A DNA stretch of 64,000 nt from Marinobacterium aestuarii (GTDB lineage: Bacteria; Pseudomonadota; Gammaproteobacteria; Pseudomonadales; Balneatricaceae), in the NCBI RefSeq assembly GCF_001651805.1, contig NZ_CP015839.1, positions 2,914,001-2,978,000 of the forward strand. The letters are read 5' to 3'. Below the pieces are notes generated by a model that worked only from the letters and a program-made list of their open reading frames with translations, was not told the origin of the DNA and ran no database searches. This document shows, piece after piece, positions 8,166-18,137 of the stretch. How positions within the stretch are numbered: position 1 is the first letter of the stretch; each line of letters begins with the position of its first letter. Both the position numbers and the translations under genes were made by a program.

Positions 8166-8325
8166 CTATTAACCCGGAGGGTTAATACATGAAGCAGGGA
8201 TGCTTCATCATTGGCCGCAGGCCAATGCGAACGCCATAAAAACTAGCATGTCCGCGCACCTGCGCCTGTTTTTATGGCGTGACGGACAAATAGGGAGGGA
8301 ACCTATTTATCCGCCAGGTTAATAG
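8166..8325. repeat. Hairpin cassette: five perfect hairpins bounded by inverted repeats
   Basis: The 160-bp element starts with CTATTAACC (8166-8174) and ends with its exact reverse complement GGTTAATAG (8317-8325). Inside are: TATTAACCC-GGA-GGGTTAATA (8167-8187); ATGAAGCA-GGGA-TGCTTCAT (8189-8208); CATTGGCC-GCA-GGCCAATG (8209-8227); a 13-bp stem ACGCCATAAAAAC / GTTTTTATGGCGT (8231-8243/8268-8280) whose loop has its own GCGCA/TGCGC mini-stem; and AAATAGG-GAGGGAA-CCTATTT (8288-8308), extended by CGGA/TCCG. Every stem differs in sequence but all pair perfectly. It sits between the convergent thpR and metZ genes. Function is unknown; it could be a structured RNA, a composite terminator or a small palindromic mobile element. 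Confidence 0.85.
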
Positions 8326-8326
8326 T

Positions 8327-9538
8327 TTAGAGTGCCGCCAGACCGAGCTGCAGATCACCGCGGATATCCGCAAGATCTTCCAGACCCACCGAAACGCGGA
8401 TCAGGTTATCCCGAATACCGGCGCGGGCACGATCATCGGCCGTCATGCGACCATGGGTGGTGGTACCCGGGTGAGTGATGGTGCTCTTGGTATCGCCGAG
8501 ATTGCCGGTGATCGACAGCATGCGAGTGGCATCGATAAAGCGCCAGGCCGCTTCACGAGCACCCTTGACCTCAAACGACACCACGGCCCCGAAACCAGTC
8601 TGCTGCCGCTTGGCCAGCGCGTGCTGCGGGTGCTCCGGCAAGCCGGCGTAATACACCTTGTCGATACCCGGCTGCGCATCCAGCCACTGTGCCAGCGCCA
8701 GCGCGCTGGCACAGTGTGCCTCCATGCGCAGCTTGAGGGTTTCAAGACCCTTCATGAACACCCAGGCATTGAACGGGCTCATGCAGGCGCCGCCGGTGCG
8801 GATAAAGCCAAACACCTCTTCCATCAGGTGATCAGGCCCTGCGACCGCGCCACCGACACAGCGTCCCTGACCATCAAGAAACTTGGTGGCCGAATGAATT
8901 ACGATATCGGCACCCAGTGCCAGCGGCTGCTGCAGCGCAGGCGTACAGAAGCAGTTGTCCACCGCCAGCAGGATATCCTGCTCGTGGGCAATGGCCGCGA
9001 CGGCAGTAATATCCGCCAGCTGCGCCAGCGGATTGGACGGCGACTCGAGGAAAAACAGCCGCGTTTGCGGCCGGATGGCCCCGCGCCAGTCATCGTTGTC
9101 GGTCGGATCCACGTAGCTGGTTTCGATGCCTGCGCGGCTCAGGTACTTGTCGAACAGCGAGACAATGGATCCAAAGACACTGCGCGAGCACACCACATGA
9201 TCGCCGGCCTTGAGCAGCGACAGCACCGTACTCAGAATGGCCGCCATGCCCGATGCGGTTGCCACTGCACGCTCTGCGCCTTCAAGCGCCGCTATGCGAC
9301 GCTCAAACGCCTGTACTGTGGGGTTGGTGAAGCGGGAATAGATATTGCCCTCTTCATCGCCGGCAAACTTGGCCGCAGCCTCGCGGGCGCTGGAATAGAC
9401 AAAGCTGGAGGTCGTGAAAATCGGATCGCCATGCTCGCCTTCATCGGTGCGCTGCTGGCCCGATCGCACCGCCAGGGTGGCGAACTCATAGCCTGTCGCA
9501 TCAAACTGAATGCGTTCTTCGCGCTCGAATTTTTTCAT
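8327..9538 (-). CDS. metZ: O-succinylhomoserine sulfhydrylase
   Basis: This PLP enzyme joins O-succinylhomoserine and sulfide to make homocysteine in methionine synthesis. The 403-residue Cys/Met-metabolism fold is complete. It has YSRFTNPTV near residue 68, the cofactor region ATASGMAAI near 93-101, and the PLP lysine K219 in HSATKFLDGQGR. ITHPGTTTHGR occurs near the C-terminus. The opening FDATGYEFATLAVRSGQQRT fits MetZ rather than MetB or MetC. It lies 18 bases downstream of purF on the same strand, as in Pseudomonas, so it is probably the last gene of a cvpA-purF-metZ transcript. A MetB-type cystathionine synthase activity cannot be excluded from sequence alone. Confidence 0.93.
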   Translation of the reverse strand: MKKFEREERIQFDATGYEFATLAVRSGQQRTDEGEHGDPIFTTSSFVYSSAREAAAKFAGDEEGNIYSRFTNPTVQAFERRIAALEGAERAVATASGMAAILSTVLSLLKAGDHVVCSRSVFGSIVSLFDKYLSRAGIETSYVDPTDNDDWRGAIRPQTRLFFLESPSNPLAQLADITAVAAIAHEQDILLAVDNCFCTPALQQPLALGADIVIHSATKFLDGQGRCVGGAVAGPDHLMEEVFGFIRTGGACMSPFNAWVFMKGLETLKLRMEAHCASALALAQWLDAQPGIDKVYYAGLPEHPQHALAKRQQTGFGAVVSFEVKGAREAAWRFIDATRMLSITGNLGDTKSTITHPGTTTHGRMTADDRARAGIRDNLIRVSVGLEDLADIRGDLQLGLAAL

Positions 9539-9556
9539 GTTGCGCGATGTCCTCTG

Positions 9557-11080
<1,524 letters not shown>

Positions 11081-11141
11081 GTAACGCACCTCAAAACAGT
11101 TCAGAAAAGCCTTGATGAATCCTGCCGTGACGGATGTTCAA

Positions 11142-11636
11142 CTAAAGTCCAACATTCCAAATTGCACGCACGACGTCTTGCGCCAGATCACGAGTCCAGG
11201 ATTCCATTTGAATAAAATGAGGGATAAGACGCGAATCGTGCCACCAGGGGTCCTGAATCGCGGGGGTAATGCCCAGGAGCGCTACCAACACCACGATCAG
11301 TAAAGCCCCACGGGCCAGTCCGAAACCTATTCCGAGTATACGGTCAGTACTACTCAAGCCGGTGGCCTGCACCAGCGCAACAATGAGTGCGCTGATCAAG
11401 GCACCCACGATCAGAGTAGCCAGAAAAAGAATAGCAAACGCCACGGCAACGCGCGCCGAGGGCATTTCGATATAGTCCTGCAACACCAGGCTCAGAGGAG
11501 CCGTAAAGAGTCGCGCGACTATGAAGGCCGCTACCCAGCTTGCCAGGGACAGAGCTTCCTTGACGAAGCCCCGTTTCAGGCTGAAAAGCCCTGAAATGGC
11601 GATGATAGCGATGATGGTCCAGTCAGCCCAGTTCAT
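11142..11636 (-). CDS. cvpA: CvpA family inner-membrane protein
   Basis: The 164-residue protein has four hydrophobic segments at about residues 5-20, 28-45, 62-88 and 100-122, and opens with NWADWTIIAIIAISGLFSLKRGFVKEALSL, the CvpA signature. CvpA was first linked to colicin V export and is now known for envelope-stress roles in several bacteria; its molecular activity is unclear. It is upstream of purF and downstream of dedD, a conserved order in Pseudomonas and relatives, and is likely co-transcribed with purF. Confidence 0.92.
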   Translation of the reverse strand: MNWADWTIIAIIAISGLFSLKRGFVKEALSLASWVAAFIVARLFTAPLSLVLQDYIEMPSARVAVAFAILFLATLIVGALISALIVALVQATGLSSTDRILGIGFGLARGALLIVVLVALLGITPAIQDPWWHDSRLIPHFIQMESWTRDLAQDVVRAIWNVGL

Positions 11637-11698
11637 GTTCCCGATCGGATCCTTTAAACAGCGCGCATTCTAACAGAGGGTCTGACACAACCCAATGC

Positions 11699-12256
11699 TC
11701 ACTGAGTGGTAAAACGCACGATAATGCCGTTGAGGTCGAAATCCTTCTTGAGCTCTGTCTGCAGGGCTTCAAGCTTGGTCCGCTGGATGTCCGGCCCGAC
11801 GTAGACCTTTACAAGATCGCCGATGCGTCTGGTATACACCTTGTGACCGGACCCCACCAGCTTCTTGCGCAGCGACTTGGCATTGGCTTCGTCCTTGAAG
11901 CTCGCCAGCTGCAGCGTCCAGGCGACCGGCACATTCTGCTGATCCAGCACCGGCGTATCAGCACCGAGTCCCAGGTCCGGGGTTGCCTGCTGCGCGCCCT
12001 GCACCGGCAGCACCGCCTCGGGCATGGGTTCAATTTCCCTGGGTTCAAGCGCCGGGGCAACATCCTGCGTATCCGGCAATGCCGCGATCTGCGGCTCTAT
12101 GGTCACAATTTCCACCGGCTCAGGCCCTGCGGGAATATTGCTCGGCAAATGCCGCTCCCGGTAGCCGTCACCGTCAAACACCAGCGGAATAAACACTACT
12201 GCGGCGACAAGCACCGCCGCTGCGCCGACCAACCGCTGTCGGAGTCCGTCATTCAT
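11699..12256 (-). CDS. dedD: SPOR-domain cell division protein (DedD-like)
   Basis: This 185-residue single-pass membrane protein has a short cytoplasmic start, a transmembrane helix at about residues 9-27 (LVGAAAVLVAAVVFIPLVF) and a Pro/Glu-rich periplasmic linker. A C-terminal SPOR domain spans about 110-185, with WTLQLASFKDEANAKSLRKKL and VYVGPDIQRTKLEALQTEL. SPOR domains bind denuded glycan strands at the division septum. The position between folC and cvpA matches dedD loci elsewhere. The linker is low-complexity, so annotation rests mainly on architecture and position. Confidence 0.88.
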   Translation of the reverse strand: MNDGLRQRLVGAAAVLVAAVVFIPLVFDGDGYRERHLPSNIPAGPEPVEIVTIEPQIAALPDTQDVAPALEPREIEPMPEAVLPVQGAQQATPDLGLGADTPVLDQQNVPVAWTLQLASFKDEANAKSLRKKLVGSGHKVYTRRIGDLVKVYVGPDIQRTKLEALQTELKKDFDLNGIIVRFTTQ

Positions 12257-12299
12257 GCCTGCGCCCTTTCATTCAAACACACTCCCTATTCCCATCGAA

Positions 12300-13580
12300 T
12301 CAGCCCTGCAGTTCAAGCTGCGCCAGCGCTTCACTCACCGTAAAGAAAGAGCCTGCGATCAGCACCCTATCCCCGGCGGCCACCTGCTGCCGCACCCCGG
12401 CCAGAGCCTCGGCCACGTCGCTGTAGGTCAAGCAGTGTGCCTGCGGATCCAGCACGCGCAGGCGCAGCGCCAGTGCCGCAGCGCTCTGACCGCGGGGCCC
12501 GCCAAGACCGGCAAAGTGCCAACACTGTACCACCGGCTGCAATGCCTTAAGCACACCGTTCACATCCTTGTCATTCAGCATGCCAAGCAGAACATGCAGG
12601 CGCCCGATCGGCGGCGATTTCGCCAGACGCCCGGCGATATACTGCGCCGCCTGGGGGTTGTGGGCCACATCCAGAATACATTCAGTGTCGCCAAGCATCA
12701 GCCGCTGCATGCGCCCGGTCATGGCGGCGTTGCGCAGCGCAGATTCTATGCTGCTGCGCGCAGGCGCATCGAGCAGCAGATGCAGCACCTGCAGCGCCGT
12801 GGCGGCATTGGGCAACGGCAGCCCGGGCAATGGCAGATAATGAAACTCAACGGACTCGCCCTGCAGATTGCGACCCTGCCAGTGCCAGCCTTGCGCCTGC
12901 TCCAGGTAGGTAAAACTGTCACCCACCTGATACAGCCTGGCACCGAGCTGATCCGCCGCCTGCGCTACCGTTACCGGAGGTTCGGGATCACCGCACACCG
13001 CCGGCGTATCAGCACGGAAGATACCCGCCTTCTCGCGACCAATCAGCTCGCGGGTATCCCCCAGCCAGTCAGTGTGATCCAGCGCGATACTGGTAACCAC
13101 TGCCACCTGGGGATCGACGATATTCACCGCATCCAGGCGCCCGCCAAGGCCCACTTCGAGCAGCACCACCTGCGGTGCCTGCTGCGAGAAGATTTTTAAT
13201 GCCGCCAGAGTGCCGTACTCGAAATAGGTCAGCGGAATCTCGCCACGCGCAATCTCAACCGCCGCAAAGGCATCACAGAGTGCCGCGTCGGACGCTTCGG
13301 CACCATTGATGCGCACACGCTCGTTATAGCGCAGGAAATGCGGCGAGCTATAGCAGCCCGTGCTGTAACCGGCCTCGCGCAGCATGCAGTCGAGAAATGT
13401 CTGGGTCGAACCCTTGCCATTGGTACCGGCAATGGTCACGACCTTGCTGCGGGAAAAATCCAGCTCAAGCCTGGCGGCAACGTCGCGCACACGATCCAGC
13501 CCCAGCTCGATGTCACTGGGATGACAGGCTTCGATATGCTCAAGCCATTCGTTCAGAGTCTCAGGAGTACCCGATAACAT
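12300..13580 (-). CDS. folC: Bifunctional dihydrofolate synthase / folylpolyglutamate synthase
   Basis: This ATP-dependent ligase adds glutamate to dihydropteroate and to folates. The 426-residue Mur-ligase-like protein has its P-loop GTNGKGS at residues 52-58, then YSSPHFLRYNERVRING, EVGLGGRLDAVN near residue 150 and SIALDHTDWLGDT near 165. DVAHNPQAA occurs in the C-terminal glutamate-ligase domain. The start at 13580 gives the typical N-terminus ending in IELGLDRV. It follows accD by about 90 bases, a gap holding a large inverted repeat, and precedes dedD by 43 bases. Confidence 0.95.
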   Translation of the reverse strand: MLSGTPETLNEWLEHIEACHPSDIELGLDRVRDVAARLELDFSRSKVVTIAGTNGKGSTQTFLDCMLREAGYSTGCYSSPHFLRYNERVRINGAEASDAALCDAFAAVEIARGEIPLTYFEYGTLAALKIFSQQAPQVVLLEVGLGGRLDAVNIVDPQVAVVTSIALDHTDWLGDTRELIGREKAGIFRADTPAVCGDPEPPVTVAQAADQLGARLYQVGDSFTYLEQAQGWHWQGRNLQGESVEFHYLPLPGLPLPNAATALQVLHLLLDAPARSSIESALRNAAMTGRMQRLMLGDTECILDVAHNPQAAQYIAGRLAKSPPIGRLHVLLGMLNDKDVNGVLKALQPVVQCWHFAGLGGPRGQSAAALALRLRVLDPQAHCLTYSDVAEALAGVRQQVAAGDRVLIAGSFFTVSEALAQLELQG

Positions 13581-13605
13581 CAGTCTCTACCCGCTAAAAG
13601 CTAAA

Positions 13606-13656
13606 CCGGGGTCAGCCGCACCGCCCGATCAATGATCAGCGGCCCGGCGACCCCGG
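13606..13656. repeat. Inverted repeat between accD and folC
   Basis: CCGGGGTC (13606-13613) and GACCCCGG (13649-13656) are exact complements enclosing 35 bases that themselves contain GATCA/TGATC. It follows accD by 16 bases and is 25 bases upstream of folC. On the minus strand it is followed by TTTAGCTTTT, so it could be a weak terminator or attenuator between accD and folC. Confidence 0.5.
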
Positions 13657-13672
13657 ATTCAAAAACGCTGAA

Positions 13673-14536
13673 TCAGGCTTCGCTGTAATGCGTAAGCTTG
13701 CGCAACAGCCCACTGATACGCTCACGCAGTTCCTTGCGATGGATAATCATATCCACCTGACCGTGTTCGAGCAGGAACTCGCTGCGCTGGAAACCTTCTG
13801 GCAGTTTCTCTCGCACCGTTTGCTCGATAACGCGCGGACCGGCGAAACCAATCAGCGCCTTGGGCTCGGCGATATTCAGATCGCCCAGCATGGCCAGGCT
13901 AGCAGAAACACCGCCGTAGACAGGATCCGTGAGGACCGAGAAATACGGAATGCCGGCCTGGCGCATTTTTTCCAGCGCCGCGCTGGTTTTGGCCATTTGC
14001 ATCAAGGACGTCAGCGCCTCCTGCATACGGGCACCACCGGAGGCCGCAAAGCAGATCAGCGGAATACCCTCTTCCATGCAGACATTGGCCGCGCGCACGA
14101 AACGCTCGCCGACCACGGCGCCCATGGAACCGCCCATAAAACGGAACTCGAACGCCACCGCCACCACCGGCATGCCATCGAGCTCACCCCGCATGGCCAC
14201 CAGCGCATCCTTCTCGCCGGTTTCTTTCTGCGCTGCCGACAAGCGATCCTTGTACTTCTTGGAGTCGCGGAATTTCAGGCGATCGACCGGTTCCACTTCG
14301 GCGCCAATTTCTCGCAGGTTGTCGGCATCGAGGAACATTTCCAGACGCTTGCGAGCCCCCACACGCATGTGGTGATTGCACTTGGGGCAGACATTCAGAT
14401 TCTTGTCCAGCTCCGGGCGATACAGCACCGCTTCGCATTTGGGACACTTTTTCCACAGGCCTTCCGGCACGTTGGACCGGCGGCTCTCGGCGTTGCGAGC
14501 CAGTGAAGGGACAATTTTTTCCAGCCAGTTACTCAT
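13673..14536 (-). CDS. accD: Acetyl-CoA carboxylase carboxyltransferase subunit beta
   Basis: AccD pairs with AccA to transfer CO2 from biotin to acetyl-CoA, giving malonyl-CoA for fatty acid synthesis. The 287-residue protein has the N-terminal four-Cys zinc ribbon (C31, C34, C50, C53). The crotonase-like carboxyltransferase domain follows, with [40 protein letters not shown] and [16 protein letters not shown]. Length and motifs are complete. It lies downstream of trpA by 40 bases; the trp-accD-folC order is widespread in proteobacteria. Confidence 0.97.
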   Translation of the reverse strand: MSNWLEKIVPSLARNAESRRSNVPEGLWKKCPKCEAVLYRPELDKNLNVCPKCNHHMRVGARKRLEMFLDADNLREIGAEVEPVDRLKFRDSKKYKDRLSAAQKETGEKDALVAMRGELDGMPVVAVAFEFRFMGGSMGAVVGERFVRAANVCMEEGIPLICFAASGGARMQEALTSLMQMAKTSAALEKMRQAGIPYFSVLTDPVYGGVSASLAMLGDLNIAEPKALIGFAGPRVIEQTVREKLPEGFQRSEFLLEHGQVDMIIHRKELRERISGLLRKLTHYSEA

Positions 14537-14576
14537 TTTGCTCCATCCCCTGTGCGGGAAAACTGTTCAACGATCT

Positions 14577-15380
14577 TCAGGCATCCATGGCGGCACGCAT
14601 GCCGGCAATAATACGGGATACCTGCTCGGGAATCTGCTGCGGCTGTGTCGCCAGTTCAGCAATGCGATTGACCAGCACGCTGCCGACGATCACACCATCG
14701 GCGATCTGGGACACGGCGCGGGCCGAGGCATCGTCACGGATACCGAAACCTACGCCCAGCGGCATATCGGTGTGACGACGCACCTGTTTCAGTTTTTCTT
14801 CCACCGCCGCCACATCCAGCGCCGCGGAACCGGTCACGCCCTTGAGGGACACATAGTAGATATAACCACTGCCCTTTTCACACACCGACTTGATGCGGGA
14901 CTCATCGGTGGTCGGCGCCAGCAGATAAATCACGTCGATCTCGGCGGCACGCATAACCTCGATAAAGTCATCGGACTCTTCCGGCGGCAAGTCGACCGTC
15001 AGAATGCCATCAACACCGGCCGCCTTGGCGCGGGTCGCGAAACTCTCATACCCCAGCACTTCAACAGTATTGAGGTAGCCCATCAGCACGATCGGTGTCT
15101 GGCTGTCGGTTGTACGGAACTGCGCCACCATGTCGAGTACGTCCAGCAGACGGGTACCGTGGGACAGCGCGCGCTCACAGGCCAGCTGAATCACCGGGCC
15201 ATCCGCCATGGGGTCGGAAAAAGGAACACCCAGCTCCAGAATATCGGCACCGGCTTCAACCATGGCGTGCAGCAGCGGCACTGTCACCGCGGGCGACGGG
15301 TCGCCTGCGGTCACATAGGGAATCAGCGCCTTGCGCCCGGCGGTCTCAAGACGGGCGAAACAGTCTTTAATACGACTCAT
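14577..15380 (-). CDS. trpA: Tryptophan synthase alpha chain
   Basis: TrpA cleaves indole-3-glycerol phosphate and channels indole to TrpB. The 267-residue TIM barrel has catalytic E49 (ADILELG) and D60 (FSDPMADGP) exactly at the textbook positions, plus the phosphate loop VGFGIRD in the C-terminal third. The ATG at 15378-15380 was chosen because a 62-residue upstream extension is non-homologous and overlaps trpB. The 25-base gap to trpB indicates one transcript with trpF-trpB upstream and possibly accD downstream. Confidence 0.97.
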   Translation of the reverse strand: MSRIKDCFARLETAGRKALIPYVTAGDPSPAVTVPLLHAMVEAGADILELGVPFSDPMADGPVIQLACERALSHGTRLLDVLDMVAQFRTTDSQTPIVLMGYLNTVEVLGYESFATRAKAAGVDGILTVDLPPEESDDFIEVMRAAEIDVIYLLAPTTDESRIKSVCEKGSGYIYYVSLKGVTGSAALDVAAVEEKLKQVRRHTDMPLGVGFGIRDDASARAVSQIADGVIVGSVLVNRIAELATQPQQIPEQVSRIIAGMRAAMDA

Positions 15381-15405
15381 GTCAATCTGTACTCCAGCAG
15401 TGCGC

Positions 15406-16626
15406 TCAGACGTCGATACCATCGAGGCTGGCCACGGTGTGAATATCCTTGTCGCCGCGTCCGGACAGGTTGACGACGATAAACTGGTCTTCGCGCATGG
15501 TGCGGGCAAGCTTGAGCGCGTAGGCCACGGCGTGACTGGACTCCAGTGCCGGCATGATGCCCTCAACCCTGGTCAGGGTACGGAAGGCCGCCAGGGCTTC
15601 ATCATCGGTGGCATCAACGTATTCAGCGCGACCGGTATCTTTCAGCCAGGCATGCTCAGGTCCGACGCCGGGGTAATCAAGGCCCGCGGAAACTGAATGG
15701 GTACCCAGAATCTGACCGGCGTCATCTTCCATCAGATAGGTGCGATTGCCGTGCAGTACGCCAGGACGACCCGCCGACAGCGGCGCCGCATGCTGACCCG
15801 AGGCAATGCCGTAGCCGCCCGCTTCCACACCGTACATGCGCACATCACCATCTTCGATAAAGGGATGGAACAGACCTATGGCATTGGAGCCACCACCGAC
15901 GCAGGCCACCAGCGCATCCGGCAGACGACCCACCTGATCCAGGCTCTGCTGGCGGGCTTCACGACCGATAATGCACTGAAAATCACGCACCAGCTTGGGG
16001 TAAGGATGCGGACCTGCGGCAGTACCAATGATGTAGTAAGTGGTATCGACGTTGGTGACCCAGTCGCGCATGGCTTCGTTCATGGCGTCTTTGAGCGTGC
16101 GGGTACCGGACTCCACCGGCACTACCGTCGCGCCCAGCAGCTTCATGCGATAGACGTTCAGCGCCTGGCGGCGCACGTCTTCGATACCCATGTACACCAC
16201 ACACTCAAGACCCAGGCGCGCCGCCACTGTGGCAGAAGCCACACCGTGCTGACCGGCACCGGTTTCGGCGATGATACGCGGCTTGCCCATTTTCTTGGCG
16301 ATCAGAGCCTGGCCGATAGTGTTGTTCACCTTGTGGGCGCCGGTGTGGTTCAGGTCTTCACGCTTGAGATAAATCTGTGCGCCGCCATTTTCCCGTGACA
16401 GGCGTTCGGCATGATAGAGCGGCGACGGACGGCCCACATAGTGCGCCAGATCCTTGTCGAACTCTGCCTGAAACTCCGGGTCCTGACGCAGGGATTCGTA
16501 GGTACTTTCCAGATCCTGGAGGGCACCAATCAGCGTTTCGGAAACGAAACGACCGCCGTAGGGACCAAAATGTCCGCGGTCGTCCGGTAACTGCATCAGT
16601 GCAGCCAGTTCAGCTTTTGTCGGCAC
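15406..16626 (-). CDS. trpB: Tryptophan synthase beta chain
   Basis: TrpB condenses indole with serine using PLP. The 406-residue protein has the PLP lysine K99 in HTGAHKVNN, the phosphate loop VGGGSNAIG near residue 245, and [18 protein letters not shown] and [11 protein letters not shown] in the C-terminal part. It opens with [13 protein letters not shown], standard for TrpB1. Its first 17 bases overlap the end of trpF, implying translational coupling in a trpF-trpB-trpA unit. Confidence 0.97.
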   Translation of the reverse strand: MPTKAELAALMQLPDDRGHFGPYGGRFVSETLIGALQDLESTYESLRQDPEFQAEFDKDLAHYVGRPSPLYHAERLSRENGGAQIYLKREDLNHTGAHKVNNTIGQALIAKKMGKPRIIAETGAGQHGVASATVAARLGLECVVYMGIEDVRRQALNVYRMKLLGATVVPVESGTRTLKDAMNEAMRDWVTNVDTTYYIIGTAAGPHPYPKLVRDFQCIIGREARQQSLDQVGRLPDALVACVGGGSNAIGLFHPFIEDGDVRMYGVEAGGYGIASGQHAAPLSAGRPGVLHGNRTYLMEDDAGQILGTHSVSAGLDYPGVGPEHAWLKDTGRAEYVDATDDEALAAFRTLTRVEGIMPALESSHAVAYALKLARTMREDQFIVVNLSGRGDKDIHTVASLDGIDV

Positions 16627-17236
16627 GTGCCACCTCTTCGATAAACTGTTTCAGCTTATTGTGATCTTTGATCCCCTTCGCCGCTTCAACGCCTCCACTG
16701 ACGTCCACGGCAAAAGGGTTGACCTGCGCTATGGCAGATCGAATATTGTCCGGATTCAGCCCGCCCGCCAGTATGATCTGCGGCCGCACCGAGACTGGAA
16801 TGCGCGCCCAGTCAAACGCCTCGCCGGTGCCTCCTGGCACGCCGGCCCTATAGGCATCCAGCAGAATACCCCGGGCGCCGGCATAGTCCTGCATGACAGC
16901 AACGATATCAAGGCCTGGCTTCATGCGCAGCGCCTTGATATAGGGCCGCCCAAAGCCTGCACAAAAATCCGCCGACTCATTGCCGTGAAACTGCAGCAGG
17001 TCTATGCCGGTCGTCGCCACAACCTGCTCCACGTATTCCGGGCTTGCATCGACAAACAATGCCGTCGTCGTCACGAAGGCGGGCAGGTCCGCAATAATGC
17101 GGGCTGCTACCTCGGGTGTCACATGGCGCGGGCTTTTGGCATAAAACACAAATCCCAGCGCATGGGCGCCGAGCCGAACCGCCGCCTGCGCATCATCCAG
17201 ACGAGTAATACCGCAAATCTTGACGCGTGTAGTCAC
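16610..17236 (-). CDS. trpF: Phosphoribosylanthranilate isomerase
   Basis: TrpF performs the Amadori rearrangement of phosphoribosylanthranilate in tryptophan synthesis. The 208-residue barrel begins [15 protein letters not shown], whose Cys is the catalytic base. It continues with [29 protein letters not shown] and [11 protein letters not shown], and ends with [15 protein letters not shown] chose the GTG at 17234-17236, which has AGGAAG eight bases upstream; an earlier GTG at 17258-17260 would add eight residues. It follows truA by about 50 bases and overlaps trpB. Confidence 0.93.
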   Translation of the reverse strand: MTTRVKICGITRLDDAQAAVRLGAHALGFVFYAKSPRHVTPEVAARIIADLPAFVTTTALFVDASPEYVEQVVATTGIDLLQFHGNESADFCAGFGRPYIKALRMKPGLDIVAVMQDYAGARGILLDAYRAGVPGGTGEAFDWARIPVSVRPQIILAGGLNPDNIRSAIAQVNPFAVDVSGGVEAAKGIKDHNKLKQFIEEVARADKS

Positions 17237-17287
17237 GACCGTGGCTTCCTGAAAACGCACGATAATACCAGAAGGACCGGGCTAAAG

Positions 17288-18133
17288 TCAGTCCGCCCCG
17301 CCCAGGAAATAGGGCCCCAGCGGCGATGGCGGCAGCTTGAAATGTTCCGGATAGCGCACATCGACGAAATAGAGCCCATGGGGCGGCGCCGTAATGCCGC
17401 CCTTGCGCCTGTCCCGCGCCTGCAACACGTCCTGCGCCCATTCGGGCTCAGCCTCGCCGGCACCCACGGTCATGAGCACACCGGCAATATTGCGCACCAT
17501 GTGATGCAAGAACGCATTGGCCTGCACATCGATGACAATCAGCTCACCGGCACGGTAAACCTGCAGCACACGCACTTCCCGCACAGGACTCTTGGCCTGA
17601 CAGCCAATGGCGCGATAGGAAGTGAAATCGTGTTCGCCAACCAGGTATGTTGCCGCCGCATTCATGCGCGCAAGATCAAGCCTTTTGTGGGTCCAGGTCA
17701 CGCCGCGGGCCAGCAGCGCAGGTTTCACTGGAGCCGAGCGAATCAGATAGCGGTAACGTCGCTCCCGGGCGCTGAAGCGGGCATGAAAACTATCATCCAT
17801 CTGGCGTGCCCACTGGATGGCGATATCATCCGGCAGATTAGTATTGGTCCCCAGCACCCAGGCGCGTTCATCACGCTTGGCCGTCGTATCGAAATGAATG
17901 ATCTGGTAGCTGCCACTGACGCCGGCATCGGTACGCCCGGCGCAGACGACATTAACCGGCTCGTTGGCGACCCGGCTAAGCGCCTTCTCCACCGTTTCCT
18001 GAACACTGGGCACATTGTTGGTTTTCTGTGTCTGCCAGCCCCGGTAGGCGAAGCCGGCATATTCGACACAGAGCGCATAACGGACGGGGGCGATCGAAAT
18101 CGCCCCCGTAGTAGTTTCTATTTCAGACTTCAT
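17288..18133 (-). CDS. truA: tRNA pseudouridine(38-40) synthase
   Basis: TruA isomerises uridines 38-40 in the anticodon stem. The 281-residue protein has both halves of the fold and the catalytic aspartate D69 in AGRTDAGVS. Other landmarks are RERRYRYLI, DFTSYRAIGCQAKSPVREV, FLHHMVRNIAGVLM and the C-terminal APPHGLYFVDV. One oddity is that the residue after GRTDAGV is Ser, where I expect His in many homologues; the catalytic Asp is intact, so activity is likely. It starts four bases after the fimV stop, so it is probably on the fimV transcript. Confidence 0.95.
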   Translation of the reverse strand: MKSEIETTTGAISIAPVRYALCVEYAGFAYRGWQTQKTNNVPSVQETVEKALSRVANEPVNVVCAGRTDAGVSGSYQIIHFDTTAKRDERAWVLGTNTNLPDDIAIQWARQMDDSFHARFSARERRYRYLIRSAPVKPALLARGVTWTHKRLDLARMNAAATYLVGEHDFTSYRAIGCQAKSPVREVRVLQVYRAGELIVIDVQANAFLHHMVRNIAGVLMTVGAGEAEPEWAQDVLQARDRRKGGITAPPHGLYFVDVRYPEHFKLPPSPLGPYFLGGAD

Positions 18134-18137
18134 GAAC

